DNA of 57,464 bases from Pontibacterium sp964228735 (GTDB lineage: Bacteria > Pseudomonadota > Gammaproteobacteria > Pseudomonadales > Balneatricaceae), in the NCBI RefSeq assembly GCF_964228735.1, contig NZ_CAXRBQ010000021.1:1-57464 (forward strand), read 5' to 3'. The translations under genes and the position numbers were made by a program. Below are positions 30,811-39,676 of the stretch, piece by piece. Numbering within the stretch: position 1 is the stretch's first letter; every line of letters begins with the position of its first letter. The notes below the pieces were generated by a model. That model saw nothing but the letters and a program-made list of their open reading frames with translations. It had not been told where the DNA came from and did no database searches.

Positions 30811-33803
30811 TGACCCGTGTGCACTCTTTCCATGGTGGTATCCACCCACCGGAAAACAAACGTCAGTCCAACGGTGCGCCGATCCGTCCGGCACCGATCC
30901 CGCCGCGCCTGGTATTGCCGCTGTCGCAGCATATCGGTGCACCGGCTGAACCGCTGGTGAAAGTGGGTGATCGGGTTCTGAAAGGGCAAGTGATCGCCGA
31001 GCCGATCGGGCGTGTCAGCGTAAGCCTGCACGCGCCGACGTCCGGTACCGTGACCCTGATCGGGCCGCAGCCTGTGCCACACGCATCCGGTATGGAAGCC
31101 GATTGCATAGTGATCGAAACCGACGGTCAGGATGAGTGGATCGAACACGCGGGCCTGGAGGACTACAAGTCCTACACCAAGTCCGAGCTGATCAACTATA
31201 TCCGTAACTACGGTATCGCCGGTATGGGCGGTGCGGGTTTCCCGACCGATGTAAAACTGCACCTGGGTGATGACCATATCGTTAACACCCTGATCATCAA
31301 TGCGGCGGAGTGTGAGCCGTATATCACTGCGGATGACCTGCTGATTCGTGAGCGTTCCGACGAGATCCTGGGTGGTATCGAGGTGATTGCTCATCTGTTG
31401 AATCCGAGCCATATCCTGATCGGCATCGAGGACAACAAACCACAGGCGATCCGAGCCCTGGAAGACGCGGTACGCGGTTGCCACCTGAACATCGATGTAG
31501 TGGTTGTGCCAACCAAATACCCATCCGGTGGCGAGAAGCAGCTGGTTAAACTGCTCACCGGCGTCGAAGTGCCAAGCGGCAAGATTCCGGCTGATGTGGG
31601 TATCGTTTGTCAGAACGTGGGTACCGCCAGCGCTATCTACCGCGCTGTGCACCGTGGCGAACCGCTGATCTCCCGTATCGTGACGATCACCGGTGACGCG
31701 GTTGACCAGCGCCACAACCTGGAGGTGCTGATCGGTACCCAGTATTCCGAACTGCTGGCAGCCTCCGGTGTACGCCGCGATGACCTGTACCGTCTGGTGA
31801 TGGGTGGCCCGATGATGGGTTTCACCATGAAGAGCGACGCGGTACCGGTGGTGAAAACTACCAACTGCATCATTGCCGCGACCGAGGAAGAGATGCCGCC
31901 AGCGCCGCCAGCGCTGAACTGTATCCGTTGTGGTATGTGTGAGCAGGTGTGCCCGGCTGAGCTGCTGCCACAGCAGCTGCACTGGTTTGCCAAGGGTAAA
32001 GAGTACGACAAGGCGAAACACCACAACCTGTTCGACTGTATCGAATGTGGTGCCTGCTCTTACGTCTGCCCAAGTAACATTCCGCTGGTTCAGTACTACC
32101 GCAATGCCAAGGCTGAGATCCGTCAGGAAGAGGCTGAGAAGCAGAAAGCGGAATACGCCCGTATGCGTTTTGAAGCGCGTCAGGCGCGTCTGGAACAGGA
32201 AAAGATCGAGAAAGAGCAGCGTCGTAAGGCCCGTGCCGAAGAGGCTGCCAAAGCACAAGCATCCAAGAAAGACAGCGCAGGCGCGGCGAAACCGGCCGCT
32301 GCCGGTGGTGATGTGAAAGCGCTTAAAACTGCGGCCGCAGTAGCGCGCACCAAACTGAAGAAAGCCGAGAAGGCGTTCGAGCAGGCGAAAGAAAGCGGTG
32401 CGGACAATCTGGCCGAGCTGGAAGCGGCGTTTAACGCTGCCAAGCAGAAAGCCGATGATGCCCAGCAGAAGCTGGAGCAGGCAGAAAAAGGCGGCACTGC
32501 CGCAGCGTCTGGTGCACCGGATATCAAGGCCCTGAAAACGGCTGCTGCCGTTGCCCGCACCAAGCTGAAGAAAGCGCAGAGTGCGCTGAAAGCAGCGGAA
32601 GAGAAAGGCCAGGACGGCGTCGAGCAACTGCGTGACACCGTTAAAGAACTGGAAACCAAAGCGGAAGCTGCCCAGAAAGCGTTTGATGATGCCCAGGCCG
32701 CGCCGGCACCAGCAGCGCAGGTTGTGGATATCAAACAGTTGAAGACCGCGGCAGCGGTAGCGCGTACCAAGCTGAAGCAGGCTGAGAAAGCCCTGGCAAA
32801 TGCGCAGGACAGCGGTGAAGGTGATATCGCCGAACTCGAAGCCAAGGTAAAAGAGCTGGAAGCCAAGGTGGAGACAACCCGCAAAGCCTTTGAAGCGGCT
32901 GAGCAGGGTGGAAGCGCCCCGGCGAAACCAGTGATTGACCTGGCACCGCTGAAAGAGGATATGGATAAGGCCTTGGCGAAGGTTGAGAAAGCCGAAGCCG
33001 CTGCGAAAGCCGCGGAAGAGAAAGGCCTGCCAACGGCTGAGAAGATGCGTGCCGGTGTGGATAAACTGCGCGGCAAGTACGAAGAAGCTAAGAAAGCCTA
33101 CGAAGACGCCGAAGCACAAAATGCCGCTGCCGGTGGTAAGCCAGCGATTGACCTGGCACCGCTGAAAGAGGACATGGATAAGGCGCTGGCGAAGGTCGAG
33201 AAAGCCGATGCTGCAGCGAAAGCCGCGGAAGAGAAGGGCCTGCCAACGGCTGAGAAGATGCGTGCCGGTGTGGATAAACTGCGCGGCAAGTACGAAGAAG
33301 CTAAGAAAGCCTACGAAGATGCTGAGGCACAGAATGCCAGTGCCGGTGGTAAGCCGACTATTGATCTGGCACCGCTGAAAGAGGACATGGAAAAGGCCCT
33401 GGCGAAGGTTGAGAAAGCCGATGCCGCAGCAAAAGCCGCGGAAGATAAGGGCCTGCCAACTGCCGAAAAGATGCGTGCCGGCGTGGATAAATTGCGCGGT
33501 AAATATGAAGAGGCGAAGAAGGCCTTTGAAGATGCCCTGGCGCAGAACGGTACAGCAGCCCCGGCGGCCCCTGCAGTCAATCTGGATGAGCTGAAAGCGG
33601 ATATGGAAACCGCGCTGGGTAAAGTGCAGAAAGCCGATGCCGCGGCGAAAAACGCGGAAGAGAAAGGTTTGCCGACGGCTGAAAAGATGCGCGCAGGTGT
33701 TGAAAAACTGCGTGGTAAATATGAAGAGGCCAAGCAGGCCTATGTAGCGGCGGGCGGCAGCGTAGATGCGGAAGCCAAACCCGATACCGTAACCGTTGAT
33801 TGA
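30810..33803 (+). CDS. rnfC: Rnf complex subunit RnfC/RsxC with a long repetitive tail
   Basis: A 997-residue protein. Residues 1-435 are the conserved NADH- and FMN-binding, 4Fe-4S part: GGAGFPT near 140, clusters at C371/C374/C377/C381 and C410/C413/C416/C420. From about residue 436 to the end (some 560 residues) the sequence is Ala/Lys/Glu-rich, with three tandem ~69-residue units (DVKALKTAAAVARTK...) and four ~71-residue units (IDLAPLKEDMDKALAKVEKA...), predicted long coiled coil. E. coli RsxC has a shorter tail of this kind; copy number varies in other bacteria. RnfC is the cytoplasmic NADH-linked subunit. Overlaps rnfB by 1 nt. Confidence 0.96.
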   Translation: MTRVHSFHGGIHPPENKRQSNGAPIRPAPIPPRLVLPLSQHIGAPAEPLVKVGDRVLKGQVIAEPIGRVSVSLHAPTSGTVTLIGPQPVPHASGMEADCIVIETDGQDEWIEHAGLEDYKSYTKSELINYIRNYGIAGMGGAGFPTDVKLHLGDDHIVNTLIINAAECEPYITADDLLIRERSDEILGGIEVIAHLLNPSHILIGIEDNKPQAIRALEDAVRGCHLNIDVVVVPTKYPSGGEKQLVKLLTGVEVPSGKIPADVGIVCQNVGTASAIYRAVHRGEPLISRIVTITGDAVDQRHNLEVLIGTQYSELLAASGVRRDDLYRLVMGGPMMGFTMKSDAVPVVKTTNCIIAATEEEMPPAPPALNCIRCGMCEQVCPAELLPQQLHWFAKGKEYDKAKHHNLFDCIECGACSYVCPSNIPLVQYYRNAKAEIRQEEAEKQKAEYARMRFEARQARLEQEKIEKEQRRKARAEEAAKAQASKKDSAGAAKPAAAGGDVKALKTAAAVARTKLKKAEKAFEQAKESGADNLAELEAAFNAAKQKADDAQQKLEQAEKGGTAAASGAPDIKALKTAAAVARTKLKKAQSALKAAEEKGQDGVEQLRDTVKELETKAEAAQKAFDDAQAAPAPAAQVVDIKQLKTAAAVARTKLKQAEKALANAQDSGEGDIAELEAKVKELEAKVETTRKAFEAAEQGGSAPAKPVIDLAPLKEDMDKALAKVEKAEAAAKAAEEKGLPTAEKMRAGVDKLRGKYEEAKKAYEDAEAQNAAAGGKPAIDLAPLKEDMDKALAKVEKADAAAKAAEEKGLPTAEKMRAGVDKLRGKYEEAKKAYEDAEAQNASAGGKPTIDLAPLKEDMEKALAKVEKADAAAKAAEDKGLPTAEKMRAGVDKLRGKYEEAKKAFEDALAQNGTAAPAAPAVNLDELKADMETALGKVQKADAAAKNAEEKGLPTAEKMRAGVEKLRGKYEEAKQAYVAAGGSVDAEAKPDTVTVD
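32310..33790 (+). repeat. Tandem repeats inside rnfC
   Basis: Three units of 210, 207 and about 204 nt start at 32310, 32520 and 32727; four units of 213, 213, 219 and about 215 nt start at 32931, 33144, 33357 and 33576. All keep the reading frame. The 32931 and 33144 units are nearly identical at DNA level, so expansion by recombination is recent. Confidence 0.9.
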
Positions 33804-33821
33804 GTAAGGACTGAGTAACCG

Positions 33822-34883
33822 ATGGCTTTAATTCGATCCAGTTCACCCCATCTGCACAAGATGAACCAGACCGGCCGAGTGATGCGTCTGGTGCTGCTTG
33901 CGACACTGCCGGGGTTGGCTGCGATGACCTTCTTCTTTGGCTGGGGCACGCTGATCAATATCATCTGGGCGTCCCTGCTGGCTGTGGGTTTCGAAGCGGC
34001 GATCATGAAGCTGCGTAACCGCCCGATCCAGTTCTACCTGAGTGATTACAGCGCGGTGGTGACCGCGGTGCTGTTGGCCTTGGCCCTGCCGCCATTTGCC
34101 GCCTGGTGGGTGACCTTGGTGGGCGTGTTTGTTGCCATCGTAATCGCCAAGCATCTGTACGGAGGTCTGGGGCAGAACCCGTTCAACCCGGCAATGGTGG
34201 CCTATGCGTTGCTGCTGGTCTCCTTCCCGGTTGAAATGACCCGCTGGACCGAACCGTTTGTACTGGTGGATGCCGACAACGGTTGGTCTGTGCTGAGTTT
34301 CATTGACACCCTGAAGGTGATCTTCGGTGGCATCGACACCAGTGTGATTGATAGCTACACCGGTGCGACCCCGCTGGATGCCCTGCGTCACCGTGGTGGC
34401 CTGACTACCGAGGAAGCATGGCGCCAGGTGCCGGTGCTTGCTGACGGTATCGGCGCATGGCATGCAGTGAGCGCTGCGTATGTCATGGGTGGCGTCTTCC
34501 TGCTATACAAAAAGATCTTCACCTGGCACGCACCGGTCTCCGTACTGGGATCACTGGCCGTCCTGTCGACGTTGTTCTTTATCGTTGAGCCGGACTACTT
34601 TGCCGATCCGTTTTTCCACCTGACGGTGGGTGGCACCATGCTGGGTGCATTCTTTATTGCGACGGACCCGGTGAGCTCGGCGACCAGTAACAAAGGCAAG
34701 ATCTGGTTTGGTATCGGTATCGGTGCGTTGATCTTTGTGATCCGTACCTGGGGTGGTTATCCGGATGCGGTGGCGTTTGCGGTATTGCTGATGAACCTGA
34801 GCGCACCGTTTATCGACCAGTACACCCAGCCGCGTACCTACGGGCACGCCAAGGCGAAACGCGGATTGAAAGGAGACGCCTAA
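33822..34883 (+). CDS. rnfD: Rnf complex subunit RnfD/RsxD
   Basis: A 353-residue inner-membrane protein with about ten helices; homologous to NqrB. The covalent-FMN threonine is in the YTGATPLDAL motif near residue 187, matching the S/TGATPL pattern of RnfD and NqrB. It takes part in ion translocation. It begins 18 nt after rnfC and overlaps rnfG by 1 nt (TAATG). Confidence 0.96.
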   Translation: MALIRSSSPHLHKMNQTGRVMRLVLLATLPGLAAMTFFFGWGTLINIIWASLLAVGFEAAIMKLRNRPIQFYLSDYSAVVTAVLLALALPPFAAWWVTLVGVFVAIVIAKHLYGGLGQNPFNPAMVAYALLLVSFPVEMTRWTEPFVLVDADNGWSVLSFIDTLKVIFGGIDTSVIDSYTGATPLDALRHRGGLTTEEAWRQVPVLADGIGAWHAVSAAYVMGGVFLLYKKIFTWHAPVSVLGSLAVLSTLFFIVEPDYFADPFFHLTVGGTMLGAFFIATDPVSSATSNKGKIWFGIGIGALIFVIRTWGGYPDAVAFAVLLMNLSAPFIDQYTQPRTYGHAKAKRGLKGDA

Positions 34884-35518
34884 TGGAGATGTTTAGCGCA
34901 ATCCGCAGCAGTACGCTGGGTATTACTATCTTTGCGGTGGTGACTGCGGCCCTGATCGCGGTAACCCAGGTCTCAACCAAAGACCGTATCGCCAAGAATG
35001 AACGCGAAGCGCAGGCCAAGGCACTGTATGAGATCGTGCCAAAAAACAGCATCGACAACGATCTGCTGGAAGACACGGTTTCCTTTGTTGCACCTGAACT
35101 GTTGGGGAATGACCAACCTGCTGAAGCTTACCGGGCCCGCAAGGACGGCAAGGTGGTAGCAGTGATTCTGCCGGTGGTGGCACCGGACGGTTACAGCGGC
35201 AACATCAACATGATCGTGGGTGTAAAACGCGATGGCAGTGTCGCCGGTGTACGTGTGCTGGCGCATAAAGAAACCCCAGGGCTGGGTGACAAGATCGACC
35301 TGAAAAAGTCGGACTGGATTCTGAGCCTGAACGATCAGCGTAACGACAACGATCAGCGCGATAGCTTTGCCGTACTGAAGGACGGTGGTCGTTTCGATCA
35401 GTTTACCGGCGCCACCATTACGCCACGTGCGGTGGTAGGTGCGACCAGCCGTGCGCTGGATTACTTCCGAACGAACAAAGCGGCTCTGCTGGGGCCAGCG
35501 ATTGCGGGAGCAGAGTGA
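34883..35518 (+). CDS. rnfG: Rnf complex subunit RnfG/RsxG
   Basis: A 211-residue protein with one N-terminal membrane helix (about 10-28) and a periplasmic domain. The FMN-binding motif is FTGATITPRAVV near residue 176, in which the second threonine carries FMN as in NqrC. The TGA stop overlaps the rnfE ATG by 1 nt. Confidence 0.95.
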   Translation: MEMFSAIRSSTLGITIFAVVTAALIAVTQVSTKDRIAKNEREAQAKALYEIVPKNSIDNDLLEDTVSFVAPELLGNDQPAEAYRARKDGKVVAVILPVVAPDGYSGNINMIVGVKRDGSVAGVRVLAHKETPGLGDKIDLKKSDWILSLNDQRNDNDQRDSFAVLKDGGRFDQFTGATITPRAVVGATSRALDYFRTNKAALLGPAIAGAE

Positions 35519-36219
35519 TGTCCGTAGATGTGAAAAAGATTACCCTCGACGGTCTCTGGACCAACAACCCGGCGCTGGTTCAGCTGCTGGGACTGTGTCC
35601 GCTGTTGGCGGTCACTGGTTCCGTGGTGAACGCGATTGGCCTGGGCCTGGCGAGTACCATCGTATTGCTGGGATCAAACCTGACGATCTCCGCATTCCGT
35701 AAGTTTGTGCCGGGTGCGGTTCGTCTGCCGATCTTCGTAATGATCATCGCCTCCTTCGTAACCGCGATTGAGTTGCTGATGCAGGCGTTTACCTACGAGC
35801 TGTACCAAATTCTGGGTATCTTCATCCCGCTGATCGTAACCAACTGCGCAATCATGGGGCGTGCGGATGCGTTTGCCAGCAAGAATCCGGTATCGGCGTC
35901 ACTGCTGGACGGCCTGATGATGGGTTTGGGTTTCAGTGCGGTGTTGATCGTGCTGGGGGCCATGCGTGAAGCGCTGGGCAGCGGCACGCTGTTTGCCGAT
36001 ATGCAGCTGCTGTTTGGTGCCGGTGCGGAAAGCTGGAAGATCGTGCTGGTGGATGATTACAGTGGTTTCCTGTTTGCGGTGTTGCCGCCGGGTGCCTTTG
36101 TTGGCATGGGGCTGCTGATTGCACTCAAGAATATCATCGATGGCAAGCTAGAAGAGCGCCAGAAGCGCCTTACCCCGGCAGAGCCAAAAGACACCCAACG
36201 CGCTCGCGTAACTGGTTGA
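35518..36219 (+). CDS. rnfE: Rnf complex subunit RnfE/RsxE
   Basis: A 233-residue inner-membrane protein, paralogue of RnfA, with the matching block NNPALVQLLGLCPLLAVTGS and AIGLGLAST near the N-terminus and six helices. It closes the rnfABCDGE set. ATG 35518 is chosen over a GTG one codon earlier because it overlaps the rnfG stop by 1 nt, the pattern of this operon. RnfH is not present. Confidence 0.95.
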   Translation: MSVDVKKITLDGLWTNNPALVQLLGLCPLLAVTGSVVNAIGLGLASTIVLLGSNLTISAFRKFVPGAVRLPIFVMIIASFVTAIELLMQAFTYELYQILGIFIPLIVTNCAIMGRADAFASKNPVSASLLDGLMMGLGFSAVLIVLGAMREALGSGTLFADMQLLFGAGAESWKIVLVDDYSGFLFAVLPPGAFVGMGLLIALKNIIDGKLEERQKRLTPAEPKDTQRARVTG

Positions 36220-36228
36220 TTCCTATCG

Positions 36229-36250
36229 TGGAGGTGCGCCCGCACCTCCA
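36229..36250 (+). other. Perfect hairpin after rnfE
   Basis: TGGAGGTGCG pairs exactly with CGCACCTCCA around a CC centre. No T run follows, so it may protect the rnf mRNA 3' end or cause pausing rather than terminate. Confidence 0.5.
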
Positions 36251-36332
36251 TAGATTCCTGCTCATTGTGTTCTCCCTGAAGATTCGATAGTCTGAGTTCT
36301 TTCTCAACTCGCGGCATCAACGGAGCTGTTGT

Positions 36333-37313
36333 GTGAGTAGTCCGATTCCTGTTGTTATTTGCGATGACTCCAACCTCGCGCGCAAGCAGATGGCTCGAGC
36401 GCTGAGCAATTGGAACGTCGACATCACCTATGCAGAACATGGATTGACTGCATTGGAAGCGGTACGTACCGGTCTGGGTGACGTGCTTTTCCTCGATCTC
36501 AATATGCCGATCATGGATGGCTACCAGGTGCTGGAGCGTATCCGCTCCGAAGACTTACCCACCATGGTGATCGTTGTCTCCGGTGATATTCAGCCCGAAG
36601 CCCACGAGCAGGTGATGGCGCTGGGTGCCCTCGATTTCATCAAAAAACCGTTCTCCGAAGATCAAGTTGCAGAGGTCCTGCGTCGTTTTGGTTTGCTGAG
36701 TGAACTGCAGGATGAGCAGGAGATACTGTCTGCCGAGGAGATCGTGGTACAGCTGCCCGACTACTACCAGGAGATCGCCAACGTGGCGATGGGGCGTGCC
36801 GGTGATCGACTGGCCCGTTTCCTTGGCGCGTTTGTGCATCATCCCGTACCGGTGGTGAAAACCATCACCCGGGCGGAATTTGAAGAGAAATTAAAAATCT
36901 CGGCCGACTGGGAAAAGCGCATCGTCTCCCAGGGCTTTGTGGGCGCAGGCATTGCGGGTGAAGCGATGATCGCGCTGCCGCCGGAAAGCTTTGAGTCGGT
37001 CGCCCGGATTCTGCAACTCGAGTACGAGCAAAGTACTGCCTTCGAGAACGAGCTGCTGATGGATCTGGGGAACATTTTGATTGGTGCCTTCCTGCAGTCC
37101 TTTGCGCGCCAGTTGGATATCGAGTTTAGTTGCGGTATACCGGTGATGTTGCCGGCGATGAAACAATTACCTTCTGCAGCGGAAAGCTGGCAGGAGACCC
37201 TCTCTATCAGCATTGATTATGGCCTGAATGAAGACCGTGACAGTTGCGAACTGATGTTGATCTTCAGCGAGGAGTCTCTCGGGCCGTTGCGCAAACTGAG
37301 TACGTTCTTCTGA
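36333..37313 (+). CDS. Response regulator receiver fused to a CheC-like phosphatase domain
   Basis: A 326-residue cytosolic protein. The receiver (1-120) keeps the acidic pair D11/D12, phospho-acceptor D55 (LFLDLNMPIMDG), S83 and K104. The second half (about 140-320) is CheC/CheX-like: EIANVAMGRAG (E147, N150) and NELLMDLGNILIGAF (D244, N247) are the two phosphatase signature positions. Start is GTG 36333. Stop overlaps the diguanylate cyclase start by 1 nt, so the two proteins are made together. A receiver carrying its own phosphatase domain may quench a phosphorelay (inference). It lies between rnfE and nth. Confidence 0.85.
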   Translation: MSSPIPVVICDDSNLARKQMARALSNWNVDITYAEHGLTALEAVRTGLGDVLFLDLNMPIMDGYQVLERIRSEDLPTMVIVVSGDIQPEAHEQVMALGALDFIKKPFSEDQVAEVLRRFGLLSELQDEQEILSAEEIVVQLPDYYQEIANVAMGRAGDRLARFLGAFVHHPVPVVKTITRAEFEEKLKISADWEKRIVSQGFVGAGIAGEAMIALPPESFESVARILQLEYEQSTAFENELLMDLGNILIGAFLQSFARQLDIEFSCGIPVMLPAMKQLPSAAESWQETLSISIDYGLNEDRDSCELMLIFSEESLGPLRKLSTFF

Positions 37314-38281
37314 TGAATGATCGCACGGAAAGCCTGAATATCGACGAGCTGCATTGGCACCTCGGCCTGCTACACAACCTGGATGTGGGGCTGGTGGTGC
37401 TGGATACGAGTTACCAGGTCCACCTCTGGAACAGCTTTATGGTCAACCACTCCGAGATTGGCCCTGCGCGCATCCGTGAGAAGAACCTGTTCGACGAGTT
37501 TCCCGAGCTGCCGGTTGAGTGGCTGCGCCGTAAGATCGACAGTGTTTTCCAGCTTAAATGCCCGACTTACATCACCTGGGAGCAGCGCCCCTACCTGTTC
37601 GATTTTAAAAGCCAGCGCCCGATTACCGGCGAGGCGTCGCGCATGTACCAGAACATTACCTTGATTCCGCTGACTGCCCCTTCCGGTGAAGTGGAGCTGG
37701 TCAGCCTGATGATCTATGACGTAACTGACGAGGCGGTCAGCCGCATTGCACTGGAAGATGCCAACAAACAACTGCAAACCCTGAGCCGTGAAGACCGGCT
37801 GACTGGATTGTTCAACCGTGGCTACTGGCAGGAGTGCCTGGAGCAGGAGTTCAACCGTTTCTTGCGCGGACGGGAACCGAGCACCCTGATCATGCTGGAT
37901 ATCGACCACTTTAAGGCGGTTAACGATACCTACGGCCATCCGGCCGGCGATGAGGTGATCCGACAGGTTGCAACATTGCTGACCAAACACGCCCGTCGAA
38001 CCGACGTGGTGGGCCGTTACGGTGGTGAGGAGTTCGGTATCATCCTGCCCCATACCAACGCCAGTCAGGCCGAGGTGTTCGCTGAACGTGTGCGTGCGGC
38101 GGCTGAGATGTTGGAAGTGGTGTTTGAAGGTCAAAGTATCCAGGTGACCGTCAGTCTCGGCATCCGTGAGATGCAGGGTGATGTTCAGGATGAGGAGCAG
38201 TGGATCGGCCAGGCGGACGAAGCGCTTTATCACTCCAAGCAAAACGGCCGTAACCAGTTTACTGTGTATGAGGCCAAGTGA
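37313..38281 (+). CDS. PAS-domain diguanylate cyclase
   Basis: A 322-residue cytosolic protein with a PAS-like sensor (about 13-140) and a GGDEF domain (about 150-320). The active site reads GGEEF at 237-241, so it should make c-di-GMP. The inhibitory I-site is R228xxD231, so product inhibition is likely. ATG 37313 overlaps the stop of the receiver-CheC gene by 1 nt (TGATG). Together they form a two-gene signalling unit inserted between the rnf operon and nth, which are adjacent in E. coli. Confidence 0.93.
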   Translation: MNDRTESLNIDELHWHLGLLHNLDVGLVVLDTSYQVHLWNSFMVNHSEIGPARIREKNLFDEFPELPVEWLRRKIDSVFQLKCPTYITWEQRPYLFDFKSQRPITGEASRMYQNITLIPLTAPSGEVELVSLMIYDVTDEAVSRIALEDANKQLQTLSREDRLTGLFNRGYWQECLEQEFNRFLRGREPSTLIMLDIDHFKAVNDTYGHPAGDEVIRQVATLLTKHARRTDVVGRYGGEEFGIILPHTNASQAEVFAERVRAAAEMLEVVFEGQSIQVTVSLGIREMQGDVQDEEQWIGQADEALYHSKQNGRNQFTVYEAK

Positions 38282-38370
38282 CGGATGCCTGTCACTGCTT
38301 TATGATGCCTGCTGGCGTGAGAGCGCTACCATAATAATACAGACCACCAATCGCCGTTTGCCCTACACCC

Positions 38371-39012
38371 ATGAACAAACAGAAGCGTCACGAGATTTTT
38401 GCGCGCCTGCGCGACGACAATCCCAATCCCACCACCGAACTCGAATACAGCAATCCGTTTGAACTGCTGATTGCGGTGATTCTCTCAGCCCAGGCCACCG
38501 ATGTGGGGGTCAACAAGGCAACCCGTAAGCTTTATCCGGTCGCCAATACGCCGGAGGCGATCTACGCCTTAGGTGTGGATGGATTGAAGGAGTACATCAA
38601 GACGATCGGCCTGTTTAATGCCAAGGCGGAAAATGTCATCAAGACCTGCCGTATCCTGATTGATCAGCACAACTCCCAGGTACCGGAAAACCGTAAGGAT
38701 CTGGAAGCACTGCCGGGGGTAGGCCGCAAGACCGCCAACGTCGTACTGAATACAGCGTTTGGTCATCCCACCATGGCGGTTGATACCCATATCTTCCGTG
38801 TCTCCAACCGCACCAAGATTGCGCCGGGCAAAAACGTGAATGAGGTGGAGCAGAAACTGCTGCGCTTTGTGCCGAAGGAGTTTCTGCAGGATGCTCACCA
38901 CTGGCTGATCCTGCTAGGCCGCTATGTATGTGTGGCACGTAAGCCAAAGTGTGGCTCCTGCCTGATCGAAGATCTGTGCGAGTACAAGGACAAGACCGAG
39001 ATCGGTGAATAG
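38371..39012 (+). CDS. nth: Endonuclease III, DNA glycosylase/AP lyase
   Basis: A 213-residue base-excision repair enzyme for oxidised pyrimidines. The helix-hairpin-helix LPGVGRKTANVVL contains the catalytic lysine and VDTHIFRVSNR the catalytic aspartate. The 4Fe-4S cluster cysteines are spaced C-x6-C-x2-C-x5-C in CVARKPKCGSCLIEDLC near the C-terminus. Linkage with rnf genes is conserved in many gammaproteobacteria. Confidence 0.97.
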   Translation: MNKQKRHEIFARLRDDNPNPTTELEYSNPFELLIAVILSAQATDVGVNKATRKLYPVANTPEAIYALGVDGLKEYIKTIGLFNAKAENVIKTCRILIDQHNSQVPENRKDLEALPGVGRKTANVVLNTAFGHPTMAVDTHIFRVSNRTKIAPGKNVNEVEQKLLRFVPKEFLQDAHHWLILLGRYVCVARKPKCGSCLIEDLCEYKDKTEIGE

Positions 39013-39018
39013 GGCCGG

Positions 39019-39264
39019 TTAACGACCCATGAAGAGCGGCGTATAGGCGTCTAAATGCCGCTCTTCAAAGTAGGCGTGGTTTAGCTTGTTGGCCAGGAAC
39101 TGTGCCTCAAGGCGGCTGACATCGATCTCGACGAGCGCCATCACCTTGTCAGGGTTACCCTCGTGGTTGAGGGTGATGCGCTGGATGCGCGAGTCTCCCT
39201 GTAACAGTTCGCTGATCTGCTCTTCGGTGACATGCGGGGGCAGGTTGCTGATCGTGATAACCAT
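39019..39264 (-). CDS. Small RRM-like protein, copy 2 of a pair
   Basis: An 81-residue protein starting MVITISNLPPHVTEEQISELL and ending LDAYTPLFMGR. The beta-alpha-beta-beta-alpha-beta order and the NLP motif at the RNP2 position look like a minimal RRM fold. RNP1 (normally with aromatic residues contacting RNA) reads KVMALVEID and lacks them, so RNA binding is uncertain. It resembles the next gene (39346-39591), about 30% identical by eye, with matching ends. It is convergent with nth. Confidence 0.65.
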   Translation of the reverse strand: MVITISNLPPHVTEEQISELLQGDSRIQRITLNHEGNPDKVMALVEIDVSRLEAQFLANKLNHAYFEERHLDAYTPLFMGR

Positions 39265-39345
39265 ACGCTGTCGTCCTAATGATGCCTTAGGCCTACATTA
39301 AAACTGTGGCTTACCCCCGCATTTTGTCAACTGTTGCCAGTCGTT

Positions 39346-39591
39346 TCAGATAAAAAACAGAGGGGCGTAGGCTTCCAGCCGACGCTGCTTGTGGAAGTGG
39401 TGATTCAGTCGGAAGACGTTGCGGTTTAGTTCCACCCGGCTCATCTGATTGAAACGGATCCACGCGATGATCCGGTCGGGATTGCCTTCGTCACTGAAGC
39501 TGATGTTCTCGATCCGGTTGTCGCCCGCAAACAGCTCGCACACCTCATGCAGAGAGGTGTCGTTCGGCAGGTTGTTGATGGCAATGATCAT
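39346..39591 (-). CDS. Small RRM-like protein, copy 1 of a pair
   Basis: An 81-residue protein starting MIIAINNLPNDTSLHEVCELFAG and ending LEAYAPLFFI. It has the same length, start and end pattern, and a shared EGNPD turn with the copy at 39019-39264, so the two are tandem paralogues. The RNP1-like stretch is RIIAWIRFN, with one tryptophan and one phenylalanine. Function is unknown. The order on the minus strand is this gene first, then its paralogue 81 nt later. Confidence 0.65.
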   Translation of the reverse strand: MIIAINNLPNDTSLHEVCELFAGDNRIENISFSDEGNPDRIIAWIRFNQMSRVELNRNVFRLNHHFHKQRRLEAYAPLFFI

Positions 39592-39604
39592 CGCTACTTC
39601 GTCC

Positions 39605-39635
39605 TTAAAAAATCAGGCCTATTAAAGCCTGATTT
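39605..39635 (-). terminator. Terminator of dbpA-ppiC
   Basis: On the minus strand AAATCAGGC (39635-39627) pairs with GCCTGATTT (39618-39610) and continues into T's. It lies downstream of ppiC and ahead of the small RRM-like gene. Confidence 0.85.
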
Positions 39636-39676
39636 GATGACAATCTGCTTGCGGAAAGAGTGTGATTGGCAACCTT

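Noticed and set aside
30573..33119. An 848-codon minus-strand frame across rnfB and rnfC
   Set aside because: Low-complexity, phenylalanine- and leucine-rich shadow of the rnfC repeats. The plus-strand frame has the Fe-S motifs.
32310..33790. Direct repeats as a CRISPR array
   Set aside because: The units are 207-219 nt, in frame, and code for coiled coil. There are no spacers and no cas genes.
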